From contig NZ_JANIPJ010000014.1 in assembly GCF_024623455.1 (NCBI RefSeq), positions 62,001 through 126,000 on the forward strand: a stretch of DNA of 64,000 bases, read 5' to 3'. Shown in pieces: positions 43,893 through 52,262 of this stretch; the first letter of the stretch is position 1; every line of letters begins with the position of its first letter. The notes beneath the pieces are model-generated. The model was not told where the DNA came from. It did not search any database and worked only from the letters and a program-made list of their open reading frames with translations. The position numbers and the translations under genes are program-made. Source of the stretch: Paenibacillus soyae (lineage in GTDB: Bacteria > Bacillota > Bacilli > Paenibacillales > Paenibacillaceae).

Positions 43893-45398
43893 CTATTGGT
43901 TGAAATACGCGTCCGAATACTCCTGGACGATGGCGTTGCCTCCGCTCTGTCTCCACCGCTGGACCTGTTCCTTGAACCGGGCTTCGTCCATATGGCCGAG
44001 AATGTAATTGAAGGTCGCGTCGGAGATGATCTTGTACAGCGAGACGCCCTTCTCGTCATACGTCGGCGATTCGAGGTTCGCGGTCGGGTCCTTGACGATA
44101 AACTTCTCGTTATCCTGGCTGAGTCGCTCCGCAACCTCCATGAGCGGCTCTCCCTCGGCTACCTGCATCATGTTCGGATTGCTGAGATCGGCGATCATGA
44201 GCGCGTGAAGCGCGTTCACCTCCGCCACCCTCGCCGGCGACAGCTCCTCCGGCAGCACGACCTTCCCGTTCGCAATCCGATGATGACGGCCTTCGAAGCC
44301 GTAACGCATCAAATTCGCCACGTCCTCCTCCATCGTCGAATCGAAGAACTGCAGAATGCGCCGCAGCTCTTCCTCCGTAGGTATCGCTTTCTTGGAAAAC
44401 AAATAAAGACCGTTGAAATTCGGAATCGACCAGACCTTGTAGCCGCTTGGTCCTTCGATCCGATTCACCAGCGTAAACTCGGCGTTCGGGTTCACCTTCC
44501 GCGCTTCGTCTGACAAACGCTGCACGTCCGTCATGCTGCCGATATAGACGCCCGCTTTGCCGCGGATAAGCAGATCCCGCTGCATCTGCTTGCTCGTCAC
44601 GGCGAAGTCCTGATTAACTAACCCTTCGTCGTACAGCTTCTTCATGAAATTCATCGTGTCGATATAAGGCTGCGTCTCGAATTCCGGCACGAGCCGTCCT
44701 TCCTCCACGCCCCAATTGTTCGGCGTGCCGAAATACGAGCTAAGCGTCTTGAACGCGCCGTAGATCAGATCGTTGCGGTCCGTCAAGCCGATCGTGTCCT
44801 GCTGCCCGTTGCCGTCCGGATCATCCGTCGTGAAGCGCCGCAGCACCTCGTACAGCTCCTCGATCGTGCCCGGCTCCTTCATGTTCAGGGCTTCCAGCCA
44901 GTCCTTCCGGATAATCAACCCCTGACGCGAAGACGGCCTCTCCGTATAGAGCCCGTAAATTTTGCCTTCGACCGCGGCCTGCCGCAGGATATCCTCATCC
45001 AAGTGCTTCAGGTTCGGATACTCCTGCAAGTAGGGACCGATTTCCCAGAAGGCGCCGGACCGTATCGACGTTTTGAGGAAGATGTAATCCGTATTTTTGA
45101 CGAACGTCACTTTCTTCATCGAATTGGTCGTCAAAGACGTATTCATCTTGTCCGTATAAATTTCGTTCGGCACCCACACGATCTCCAGCTCGACTTCCGT
45201 CTTGCTTTCGATCTCCTGCACGACGTCCTCATGCGGGGGATGCGGGAAGTGCAGCGGTGCCATAATCGAAATCGTGGTCTTCTCCTTGGATGCATCGGCC
45301 GCGTGCCCGTCCTTGGCCCCCAGGCTGCATCCGGACAGCAGTACGGTCAGCGCCAAGAGCGCTGCCGTCATGATTAAAGCGCTTACTCGTCGGTTCAT
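43893..45398 (-). CDS. Sugar ABC transporter solute-binding lipoprotein 2 (paralogue)
   Basis: A 501-residue lipoprotein with lipobox L-S-G-C (Cys 24). It is clearly a paralogue of binding protein 1: 'GLTDRNDLIYGAFKTLSS', 'FGTPNNWGVEEG' and 'RQGLIIRKDWLEAL' have close counterparts there, in the same order. The start follows GGGGGGAAATGC. It has its own promoter and terminator, so it can be expressed apart from the permease operon, perhaps to feed the same permeases with another ligand or to act as a sensor partner of the membrane-bound AraC protein encoded divergently. Confidence 0.9.
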   Translation of the reverse strand: MNRRVSALIMTAALLALTVLLSGCSLGAKDGHAADASKEKTTISIMAPLHFPHPPHEDVVQEIESKTEVELEIVWVPNEIYTDKMNTSLTTNSMKKVTFVKNTDYIFLKTSIRSGAFWEIGPYLQEYPNLKHLDEDILRQAAVEGKIYGLYTERPSSRQGLIIRKDWLEALNMKEPGTIEELYEVLRRFTTDDPDGNGQQDTIGLTDRNDLIYGAFKTLSSYFGTPNNWGVEEGRLVPEFETQPYIDTMNFMKKLYDEGLVNQDFAVTSKQMQRDLLIRGKAGVYIGSMTDVQRLSDEARKVNPNAEFTLVNRIEGPSGYKVWSIPNFNGLYLFSKKAIPTEEELRRILQFFDSTMEEDVANLMRYGFEGRHHRIANGKVVLPEELSPARVAEVNALHALMIADLSNPNMMQVAEGEPLMEVAERLSQDNEKFIVKDPTANLESPTYDEKGVSLYKIISDATFNYILGHMDEARFKEQVQRWRQSGGNAIVQEYSDAYFNQ

Positions 45399-45435
45399 GC
45401 ATTTCCCCCCGCACGCTTGATATTTTGCCGTTATA

Positions 45436-45469
45436 TGAGACGATGATTATGCGCTGAGAAGATGATTAT
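45436..45469. promoter_or_regulatory. Direct-repeat operator in the divergent region
   Basis: On the minus strand ATAATCATCTTCTCAG (45469-45454) is followed 19 bp on by ATAATCATCGTCTCA (45450-45436), two direct repeats in nearly the same helical phase, typical of AraC-family sites. They lie between binding-protein gene 2 and the divergent AraC-type regulator gene, and one copy recurs at 43798-43813. Confidence 0.65.
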
Positions 45470-45531
45470 TTCCTAGTTCACGGTTCTCAGGCTATGATAG
45501 AGCTATCTATGGCTGCGAGGTGATCATTCGA

Positions 45532-47838
45532 GTGCGCTCACTTAGTTTTCTGTACAAGCTGACGATCTTCGGCTTCCTTCTCGCGACGCTCCCCGTCATC
45601 TTCATCGGCGTATTCGCCTATATGACCTCATCGAGCGAGATCGAAAGCAGGGTGAACAACGGCAAGATGCAGCTGCTTATGCAGACTAGTGCCAATGTAG
45701 AGCAAATTCTTACAACTGTCAACCATACGCTAAATCAGGTGATCAATTCCACCGTTATGCGCAAGGCGATGGAGCAGCCGCTGACTGTAAACGATTTCAG
45801 CACTTATAATGACCTTAGCATGGAACTCCGCCACATGCAATCGTTCGACACTCGCGTCGAGGACGTCGTGCTCGTCAATGTCGAACAAAATTGGATGATC
45901 AAAAACTCGGGGCTCTACCGGTTCGACGAATACGAATACAAGGAGCAGCTGGCCGGCCTTCTGGCGCAGCCCGAAGATACGGTGTGGATGCTGAACCCGA
46001 CCAAATGGTTCTATAGCGAAGAAAGCGCGGGCAACGTCGGCTGCCCGTACACGATCTCGCTCGTGAAGAAGCTGCCGACCACGGGACTGGAAAAGTATGC
46101 GCTGGCGATCGCTAATATTCCAACATGCACGCTCAGCGAATTTCTGCAATACGAGCAGGAAGCGTTCGCCGACATGATGATTATCGACGAGAGGAACCGA
46201 ATCTTGCTCCATCCGAACGAAGAGCTGATCGGCAGCCCCGTGCAGCAGAGCGGCCTTATTGACGAGGCCAAGCTGACGGCTTATGCCGGACCCTTCACGG
46301 CGAAATCCGGCTCCCGCGAATATTCCGTCAGCGTCCATGCGTCCGGCTTCAACGGCTGGAAGTATCTGTCCGCCGTATCGGTCGACGACCTGCGTCAGGA
46401 ATCTCGCAAAATCGGGATTTATACCCTTTATGTGTGCTTGTTGATGCTCGCTCTCTCGATGCTGGCCGCCTGGATCGGCTCGCGCCGCATGTATTCCCCG
46501 ATTCAGAAGCTCTTGGCGCTGATGAAGGAACGGCTGCCGGAAGAACAGCACAGCAAGCCGGCCAATGAATTCCAGCTGATCGGCGAGCAGGTCCAGCACT
46601 TGTTCCAGTCCAACTCCAAGCTGGAGAAGGAAGTCAGCCAGCACTTGCAGCAAGTTCGCGCCTTCTCCCTGATCAAAGCGTATCAGGGGCAGACGAAGCC
46701 AAGCGAGCTGGCGGGCAAGCTGGAGCAATTCGGATACGGCAAGCAGCTTCCATCCTGGCGGTCGATGGCGGTCATCACGCTTCAGATCGACGCGCTGGAC
46801 AAAGAGCGCTTCGGCCGGAACGATCTGGATCTGCTGCTGTTCGCCGTCCAGAACGTTATGGAGGAGCTTGTCGATCCGGGCTCGCGGCTCATGCCGGTCA
46901 CGATCGACCAGACGCTGGTCGCCTTGATCGGCGGCGCGGACAACGAGGCGAAGCCGTTCACGGATTACGTGTACGCGCTGACCGAGCAGCTGCAGCGCAG
47001 CATCCAGCAATACTTGCAGCTGCAGGTGAGCATCGGCATTTCGCTCCCATTCCAGTCGCTCGACTACTTGCCGCTCGCGTACCGGGAAGGGCTCGAAGCG
47101 TTGAAGCACCGGATCAAGCTCGGAGTGGGCATCATCATGCAGTACGAGAAGCTGAATTCCGGCCAGCACTTCCTTCTGCTTAACTATCCGAACCAGACGG
47201 AGGCCGACTTGCTCGACGCGATCAAGCTGGCCGAGCAGGACAAGGCGCGCGAGCTGCTGAAGCAGCTGCTTCAATCGATATTCTCGGCGGCGATGTCGCC
47301 CCAGGATTATCAGATCCCGCTGGCGAGGCTGCTGAACAACCTGATTATCGCGGTCCAGGAGTCCGGCATCGGCATGAGCCGCATCCACGAGACGAACGAA
47401 TCGCTATATGAGGAGCTCTTCGAGCTGCAGATCGCGCACGAGATCGAGGAGTGGTTCTGGCTGAAGCTTGTCGGTCCGCTTGCGAGCATCTTCCGCGACC
47501 GCCAGAACGAGCAGTACCACAACATCTCGGAGAAGATCATCGACCTTATCCACCGTCACTACGATACCGACTTGACGCTGGAGGAGTGCGCTTCGCGGCT
47601 GCATTATAACGCCAACTACCTAAGCAGCGTCTTCCGCAAGGAGACGAACCTGTCGTTCAGCGAATATTTGACGACGTACCGGTTCATGATGGCCAAGCGC
47701 TGGCTGTCGGAGACCGACATGTCGATCAAGGATATCGCGGCGAGGCTGCAGTACAACAACCCGCAAAACTTCATTCGCTCCTTCCGCAAGCTGGAGGGCA
47801 TGACGCCGGGCCAGTATCGCGATAAGCAGACGGGGTAA
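45532..47838 (+). CDS. Membrane-tethered AraC-family transcriptional regulator
   Basis: A 768-residue one-component regulator. GTG 45532 is the likely start, with GAGGTGAT seven bases upstream; a GTG at 45520 overlaps that site. Layout: membrane segment (~10-30), ~270-residue extracellular Cache-like sensor, second membrane segment (~298-318), a cytoplasmic ~300-residue middle region of partly GGDEF-like appearance, and a C-terminal AraC domain with 'LEECASRLHYNANYLSSVF' and 'IKDIAARLQYNNPQNFIRSF'. It would couple an external pectin signal directly to DNA binding. The repeats at 45436-45469 and 43798 are candidate sites. Confidence 0.88.
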   Translation: MRSLSFLYKLTIFGFLLATLPVIFIGVFAYMTSSSEIESRVNNGKMQLLMQTSANVEQILTTVNHTLNQVINSTVMRKAMEQPLTVNDFSTYNDLSMELRHMQSFDTRVEDVVLVNVEQNWMIKNSGLYRFDEYEYKEQLAGLLAQPEDTVWMLNPTKWFYSEESAGNVGCPYTISLVKKLPTTGLEKYALAIANIPTCTLSEFLQYEQEAFADMMIIDERNRILLHPNEELIGSPVQQSGLIDEAKLTAYAGPFTAKSGSREYSVSVHASGFNGWKYLSAVSVDDLRQESRKIGIYTLYVCLLMLALSMLAAWIGSRRMYSPIQKLLALMKERLPEEQHSKPANEFQLIGEQVQHLFQSNSKLEKEVSQHLQQVRAFSLIKAYQGQTKPSELAGKLEQFGYGKQLPSWRSMAVITLQIDALDKERFGRNDLDLLLFAVQNVMEELVDPGSRLMPVTIDQTLVALIGGADNEAKPFTDYVYALTEQLQRSIQQYLQLQVSIGISLPFQSLDYLPLAYREGLEALKHRIKLGVGIIMQYEKLNSGQHFLLLNYPNQTEADLLDAIKLAEQDKARELLKQLLQSIFSAAMSPQDYQIPLARLLNNLIIAVQESGIGMSRIHETNESLYEELFELQIAHEIEEWFWLKLVGPLASIFRDRQNEQYHNISEKIIDLIHRHYDTDLTLEECASRLHYNANYLSSVFRKETNLSFSEYLTTYRFMMAKRWLSETDMSIKDIAARLQYNNPQNFIRSFRKLEGMTPGQYRDKQTG

Positions 47839-47865
47839 GCCAGGCTGACCGCGCTTTCCCCCGAA

Positions 47866-47902
47866 AAGAAGGAGACGTCCGGTGGACGCCTCCTTCTTTT
47901 TT
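47866..47902. terminator. Bidirectional terminator between regulator gene and uxaC
   Basis: A 15-bp stem (47866-47880 and 47884-47898, one mismatch) with a three-base loop, followed by T-rich sequence on the plus strand and A-rich/T-run on the minus side. It serves the convergent AraC-type and uxaC genes. Confidence 0.88.
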
Positions 47903-47928
47903 GCCACATATGGTGCAGCTGCTAACGA

Positions 47929-49332
47929 CTACTCGAACGGGAAATACGACTCCGCGTTGTTGTAAGAAATGTTACGCACGATGTCGCCCAGCAGCTCCGT
48001 GTCGTTCGGCACTTCGCCGTTCTCCACCCACTCGCCGATCAAATTGCATAGAATTCTGCGGAAATATTCATGGCGCGTATATGACAGGAAGCTGCGGGAA
48101 TCCGTCAGCATGCCCACGAATTGGCTGAGCAGCCCCGCGTCGGCAAGAGACTTCATCTGCGCGATCATGCCCTCTCTCGTATCGTTGAACCACCATGCCG
48201 AGCCGAACTGCATTTTGCCCGCTACGCCTCCGCCTTGGAAGCAGCCGATCAGCGTGCCGATGACGGCGTTATGCGTCGGATTGAGCGAATAGAGAATCGT
48301 CTTCGGCAGCGTATTCTCCCGGTCCATCGCATCGAGCAGGCGCGCGAGCGGCAGCGCGATCTGCTGGTCGTTCATGGCGTCGAAGCCGGTGTCCGGCCCC
48401 AGCTTCGCGAACATTCTCGCATTGTTATTGCGGGCGGCGTTCATATGATACTGCATCACCCAGCCGCGTTCCGCGTACAGCTTGCCAAGGAAAACAAGCG
48501 TATAAGTCTTGTATTTCGTCTCTTCCTCCAGGCTGACGTTCTCTCCCGCAATCGCCTTCGCGAAGATAGCTGAAGCCTCTTCCTTCGTTGTCTCGGCGTA
48601 CGGCACGAAGTCCAGCGCATGGTCGGATACCCGGCCGCCGACGGAATGGAAGAACTCGACTCTCGACTCAAGCGCGGCAAGCAGCTGGTCGTACGTCGTG
48701 ACCGGAGAGCCCGTAACGCCCGCAAGCGCCTGGATCCATTCGCCGAAGCCTTTGCGGTTGATCTCCAGACCTTTGTCCGGACGGAACGACGGCAGCACCT
48801 TCACGGGGAACTCCTTATCCTCGCGAAGCTTCATATGATATTCGAGCGAATCGACCGGATCGTCCGTCGTGCATACGACCTTCACGTTCGATTTCACGAT
48901 GAAGTCCCGCGCGCCGAAGCCCTGCCCCGTTAGCTGGGCATTTACTTTCTCCCATATGATCGGAGCATTCGCCTCGTTGATGACTTCTTGCACGCCGAAG
49001 TACCTTCTCAGCTCCAGATGGGACCATTGGAACACCGGGCTGCCGATCGCGACCTGCATGGTTTTGGCGAATGCCAGAAACTTGTCGTAGTCGCTGGCTT
49101 CGCCCGTCACATGGGACTCCTCCACTCCGTTCGCCCGCATGAGACGCCATTTATAATGGTCGCCATACAGCCATACCTCCGTCAGGTTTTGATACGTCTT
49201 GTTCTCGTAAATTTCCTTCGGGCTCAAGTGGCAGTGGTAGTCGATAATGGGCATGTCTTTCGCGTAGTCGTGGTACAGCGTCTTCGCCGTTTCGCCTGCC
49301 AACAAAAAATCGTCATCCATAAATGCAGCCAT
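47929..49332 (-). CDS. uxaC: Glucuronate (uronate) isomerase
   Basis: A 467-residue UxaC. Family features: N-terminal 'PIIDYHCHLSPKEI' (metal-binding His pair ~33-35), 'WRLMRANGV', 'VKVVCTTDDPVDSLEYH', 'MQYHMNAARNNN' and 'RSFLSYTRHEYFRRIL'. It converts D-galacturonate to D-tagaturonate and D-glucuronate to D-fructuronate, the first cytoplasmic step after GH28/GH105 release free uronate. ATG 49332 has GAGGCGG upstream. Monocistronic in this window; a 22-bp perfect palindrome 31 bases upstream is a likely LacI-type operator. Confidence 0.95.
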   Translation of the reverse strand: MAAFMDDDFLLAGETAKTLYHDYAKDMPIIDYHCHLSPKEIYENKTYQNLTEVWLYGDHYKWRLMRANGVEESHVTGEASDYDKFLAFAKTMQVAIGSPVFQWSHLELRRYFGVQEVINEANAPIIWEKVNAQLTGQGFGARDFIVKSNVKVVCTTDDPVDSLEYHMKLREDKEFPVKVLPSFRPDKGLEINRKGFGEWIQALAGVTGSPVTTYDQLLAALESRVEFFHSVGGRVSDHALDFVPYAETTKEEASAIFAKAIAGENVSLEEETKYKTYTLVFLGKLYAERGWVMQYHMNAARNNNARMFAKLGPDTGFDAMNDQQIALPLARLLDAMDRENTLPKTILYSLNPTHNAVIGTLIGCFQGGGVAGKMQFGSAWWFNDTREGMIAQMKSLADAGLLSQFVGMLTDSRSFLSYTRHEYFRRILCNLIGEWVENGEVPNDTELLGDIVRNISYNNAESYFPFE

Positions 49333-49362
49333 GCAGGATCATCCGCCTCTCGCAGAAATTAG

Positions 49363-49384
49363 AAAATAACAACGTTGTTATTTT
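49363..49384. promoter_or_regulatory. 22-bp palindromic operator between uxaC and the LacI gene
   Basis: A perfect palindrome with half-site AAAATAACAAC centred on CG, in the divergent region. LacI-family operators are palindromes with a central CG. A second, imperfect copy around AAAACGTTTGTTATT lies at about 49458-49473, close to the start of the regulator gene, suggesting control of both genes. Confidence 0.8.
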
Positions 49385-49494
49385 ACGTATAACTCTATCA
49401 TATGTTGAAATTCCGCCTATATCAATGCTATTTTAAGAATACCTCAATTTTTTTATGGAAAACGTTTGTTATTCGAAGACGGGAGCAACCTACA

Positions 49495-50529
49495 ATGAAT
49501 GTGACGATCAAAGATATCGCGCGGCTGGCCGGCGTCAGCTATTCGACCGTGTCCAAGGCTCTGAACGACAGCCCGCTGGTCAAGCCGGATACGAAGCGGC
49601 GAATCGCTGAGCTCGCCGAGCAGCTCGGGTACCAGCCCAATATTGCAGCCAAAAGCCTGGTGTCCCGGCGCAGCAAGACGGTCGGCGTCATTCTGCCGTC
49701 GCTCGAACGCGTCGCGCTGTCCGCTTTGGTCGGCCGCATTAACGACGAGCTTGCGGAACGAGGCTACGACGTCATTCTCTCAACGCTGGCTCCTTCTCCC
49801 GCAGCCGCTCTCTTCCAGCGGCTGCAGATGGACGGAATCGTCGTCTTCGAGGACATCGCGCCGGAAGACCGGCATGAGGATGTTGTCCCTACCGATATTC
49901 CCGTGCTATCGATCGGCGCGTCGCATATGACCGGCTCCCGATTCGCCTTGGTCGATGCCAAGCGCAAGGAAGCGATCAAGGAGGCGGTCCGCTACTTGAC
50001 CGCGCTTGGCCATACTCGTATCGCCTATGTCGGCGATAACCGCGATTCGGACAACAAACAGCAGGAGAAGGTCGCCGGCTTCATGGAAGGCGCCTTCGAA
50101 TGCGGCTTGTCCCCCGCCTCCGCTATCGTGCTCGATTCGCATGGCAATACATGGAGACATGGCTTCGAAGCAGGAAGGTCGTTGCTGCAGCGAGAGCTGC
50201 CGAGCGCCGTTATCACGGGCACCTTCGACCTGACGGCCGGCCTTCTCCGCGCGGTGCAGGACGGCGGCCTGGACGTGCCACGCGACCTCTCGCTTATCGG
50301 CTACGACAACGTCCCCCAGCTCGCCGAGCTGGACGTGCCGGTCACCGCGGTCGGCGTGCCTCTCGAGCTGTACGGTCGGCAAATCGCCGCCACGCTCGTC
50401 AATATTATGTCCAGCGACGAGCCCGTTCGTCGCACGGTCATGCTGGACGCTTGCATCGAAGAGAGACAGTCTTGCAATAGCAAAAACCGCCCGGACATGC
50501 CAGGCGGCGGAGAGAAGGCTTCTTCCTAG
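49495..50529 (+). CDS. LacI-family regulator of uronate metabolism (putative)
   Basis: A 344-residue repressor. The N-terminal helix-turn-helix 'TIKDIARLAGVSYSTVSKAL' and hinge helix 'PNIAAKSLVSRRSKTVGVI' are followed by a periplasmic-binding-protein-like effector domain ending 'TVMLDACIEERQSC'. ATG 49495 with GGGAG upstream is the real start; the open frame continues to 49402 without a site. Divergent from uxaC across a palindromic operator, so an ExuR/KdgR-like role in uronate induction is likely. The last ~17 residues are encoded by DNA that also forms the terminator of the convergent HxlR gene. Confidence 0.9.
   Translation: MNVTIKDIARLAGVSYSTVSKALNDSPLVKPDTKRRIAELAEQLGYQPNIAAKSLVSRRSKTVGVILPSLERVALSALVGRINDELAERGYDVILSTLAPSPAAALFQRLQMDGIVVFEDIAPEDRHEDVVPTDIPVLSIGASHMTGSRFALVDAKRKEAIKEAVRYLTALGHTRIAYVGDNRDSDNKQQEKVAGFMEGAFECGLSPASAIVLDSHGNTWRHGFEAGRSLLQRELPSAVITGTFDLTAGLLRAVQDGGLDVPRDLSLIGYDNVPQLAELDVPVTAVGVPLELYGRQIAATLVNIMSSDEPVRRTVMLDACIEERQSCNSKNRPDMPGGGEKASS
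50482..50507 (-). terminator. Terminator of the HxlR gene inside the LacI coding end
   Basis: Stem CCGCCTGG / CCGGGCGG (minus strand, 50507-50487) followed by TTTTTGC. It lies within the last codons of the convergent LacI-family gene, 100 bases beyond the HxlR stop codon. Confidence 0.7.
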
Positions 50530-50606
50530 ATGAGCGGCTATATAAAGGGATGTGCGGTCGAGGGACCTTCCGGTACATGGCCGATTCGGGGGCTTCCGCC
50601 GTTGTT

Positions 50607-50990
50607 TCACCCTTCAACCGAAGCTGGGAGCTGCTCCCGCGAATCGTATGCCTCCCTCGACTCTTCGACTTCCGCGTAATGGTTCTTTGCCCATTCTTTC
50701 AGCATCCGCATGCTAGGCAGCAGCGACTCTCCCAGCGGCGTAAGCGAATATTCGACGATCGGCGGAACGGCAGGGATGACATTCCGGTGAACCAAACCGT
50801 CTCTCTCTAACTTCTTTAGGGTTTGAGTCAGCATTTTCTGCGAAATACCTTCTATCCGCCTCATCATTTCCCCATAGCGGATCGTCCCGTCTTCCATCGC
50901 GTAGATCACGAGGGACGTCCATTTATTCGCGACGATCTCAAGCACATGCGAATAGCTGCAAGCTGCTACCGATATGACCGGTTTTCTCAC
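50607..50990 (-). CDS. HxlR-family regulator, probable thiol/quinone sensor
   Basis: A 127-residue winged-helix protein of the HxlR/DUF24 family: 'VLEIVANKWTSLVIYAMED', 'RYGEMMRRIEGISQKMLTQT' and 'LKKLERDGLVHRNVIP'. The single N-terminal Cys (residue ~11, AACSYSHVLE) sits where YodB/QorR-type members carry their redox-sensing Cys. Start GTG 50990 with GGAGGAG seven bases upstream; the frame extends further without a site. Divergent from a quinone oxidoreductase gene, which fits a repressor released by electrophiles or quinones. Confidence 0.88.
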   Translation of the reverse strand: MRKPVISVAACSYSHVLEIVANKWTSLVIYAMEDGTIRYGEMMRRIEGISQKMLTQTLKKLERDGLVHRNVIPAVPPIVEYSLTPLGESLLPSMRMLKEWAKNHYAEVEESREAYDSREQLPASVEG

Positions 50991-51071
50991 GCTTCCACTC
51001 CTCCCTTGCGCACCTTCAGGTTCGCAACCCACCCAAAAGTGCCGTCTTACCAAAGTTTAGAGTATCTTTTA

Positions 51072-51092
51072 TGCTATGTCTATTCCATAGCA
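51072..51092. promoter_or_regulatory. Inverted repeat upstream of the quinone oxidoreductase gene
   Basis: TGCTATG (51072-51078) and CATAGCA (51086-51092) form a perfect 7-bp inverted repeat with a 7-base spacer, ending 14 bases before the start codon and overlapping the ribosome binding site. A likely operator for the divergently encoded HxlR regulator; a message hairpin is an alternative. Confidence 0.6.
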
Positions 51093-51106
51093 AGGAGAGA
51101 TGTACA

Positions 51107-52120
51107 ATGAAAGCATATGTTATACAAGGCGGCTTCGGTCTCGATTATGTAGCGCAGGTCGAGCGGGAAATTCCTACTCCGGGAAGGAAAGAAGTGCTTA
51201 TCAAAATGAAAGCAGCATCGCTTAATTCCCGAGATCTTGGTGTTATTAAAGGCTATTATGATCCGAATCTCCGCATGCCCCTTATTCCCGTCTCCGATGG
51301 AGTAGGCGAAGTGGTCGCTTTGGGTCCGGACGCAACGAAGTTTCGGCTTGGCGAGCGGGTAGCCGGAATCTTCACCCAAAGCTGGATTTCGGGCGACCCC
51401 TCTAGGGGGAACTGGGACACCACGCTGGGCAGCCCGCTGGACGGCATGCTTGCGGAGTATGCCGTGCTTTCAGAGGAAGGACTGGTACGAGTCCCCGAAC
51501 ATTTAAGTGATGCGGAGGCGGCAAGCCTCCCTTGCGCGGGAGTGACGGCTTGGCACGCCATCGTGGAAGAAGGACGCGTGAAAGCCGGCGATATCGTCGT
51601 CGTCCAAGGGACGGGAGGCGTCTCCCTCTTCGCCCTGCAGTTCGCCAAGCTGCAAGGCGCCCGCGTCATTGTCACTTCCAGCAGCGACGATAAGCTCGAG
51701 CGCGCCAAAGAGCTGGGGGCGGATTATGGCATTCAATACAAAAAAAATCCAAACTGGGAGCAAGCCGTTCTCGAATACACGGACGGACGCGGCGCCGATC
51801 ACATCGTGGATCTCGGAGGCAACACAACCTTAAACAAGTCAATTGCTGCCCTAAGAGTTGGCGGTCAAATCAGCATTGTCGGCGTATTATCGGGCTTCAG
51901 CGTAGAAGGTTTGAACCTCGTCCCCGCCATTCTGCGAAGAGCGCGTCTCCAGGCGATCAACGTCGGAAGCCGTTCCATGTTCGAGGACATGAACACGGCC
52001 ATTGCGCATAACCGCATGCGGCCGGTCGTCGACCGGATCTATCCTTTCTCCGATGCCGTTCTTGCTCTCAAGCATCTGGAAGAAAGCTCGCACTTCGGCA
52101 AAATCGCCATTGCGTTCTAA
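51107..52120 (+). CDS. Zinc-free MDR quinone oxidoreductase (QOR-like)
   Basis: A 337-residue medium-chain reductase: GroES-like N-terminus (MKAYVIQGGFGLDYVAQVER), 'PVSDGVGEVVALGPDATKF', Rossmann motif 'DIVVVQGTGGVSLFALQFAK' and the closing 'LKHLEESSHFGKIAIAF'. It would reduce quinones with NADPH. ATG 51107 is preceded by AAGGAGAG. Divergent from the HxlR regulator, an arrangement known for quinone-responsive pairs. Confidence 0.9.
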   Translation: MKAYVIQGGFGLDYVAQVEREIPTPGRKEVLIKMKAASLNSRDLGVIKGYYDPNLRMPLIPVSDGVGEVVALGPDATKFRLGERVAGIFTQSWISGDPSRGNWDTTLGSPLDGMLAEYAVLSEEGLVRVPEHLSDAEAASLPCAGVTAWHAIVEEGRVKAGDIVVVQGTGGVSLFALQFAKLQGARVIVTSSSDDKLERAKELGADYGIQYKKNPNWEQAVLEYTDGRGADHIVDLGGNTTLNKSIAALRVGGQISIVGVLSGFSVEGLNLVPAILRRARLQAINVGSRSMFEDMNTAIAHNRMRPVVDRIYPFSDAVLALKHLEESSHFGKIAIAF

Positions 52121-52137
52121 GCAAAGATTGGATGGCA

Positions 52138-52179
52138 GGCCGGCTACCGTTCCAAGGATGGAACGAAGCCGGTCTTTTT
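52138..52179 (+). terminator. Terminator of the quinone oxidoreductase gene
   Basis: A long stem (GGCCGGCT-CCGTTCC with GGAACG-AGCCGGTC) around a six-base loop, followed by TTTTTA. Confidence 0.88.
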
Positions 52180-52262
52180 AGCGTATTATTCAAGCATGAA
52201 CCCCTTCTTGTACCATATAATTGGTAGAAGAATTCAGAATATCCAAGGAGAGTGGGATTGCC

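Noticed and set aside
43800..45480. Binding-protein pair as an assembly duplication
   Set aside because: The two proteins are similar but differ throughout, and flanking DNA differs apart from short motifs; this is an old gene duplication.
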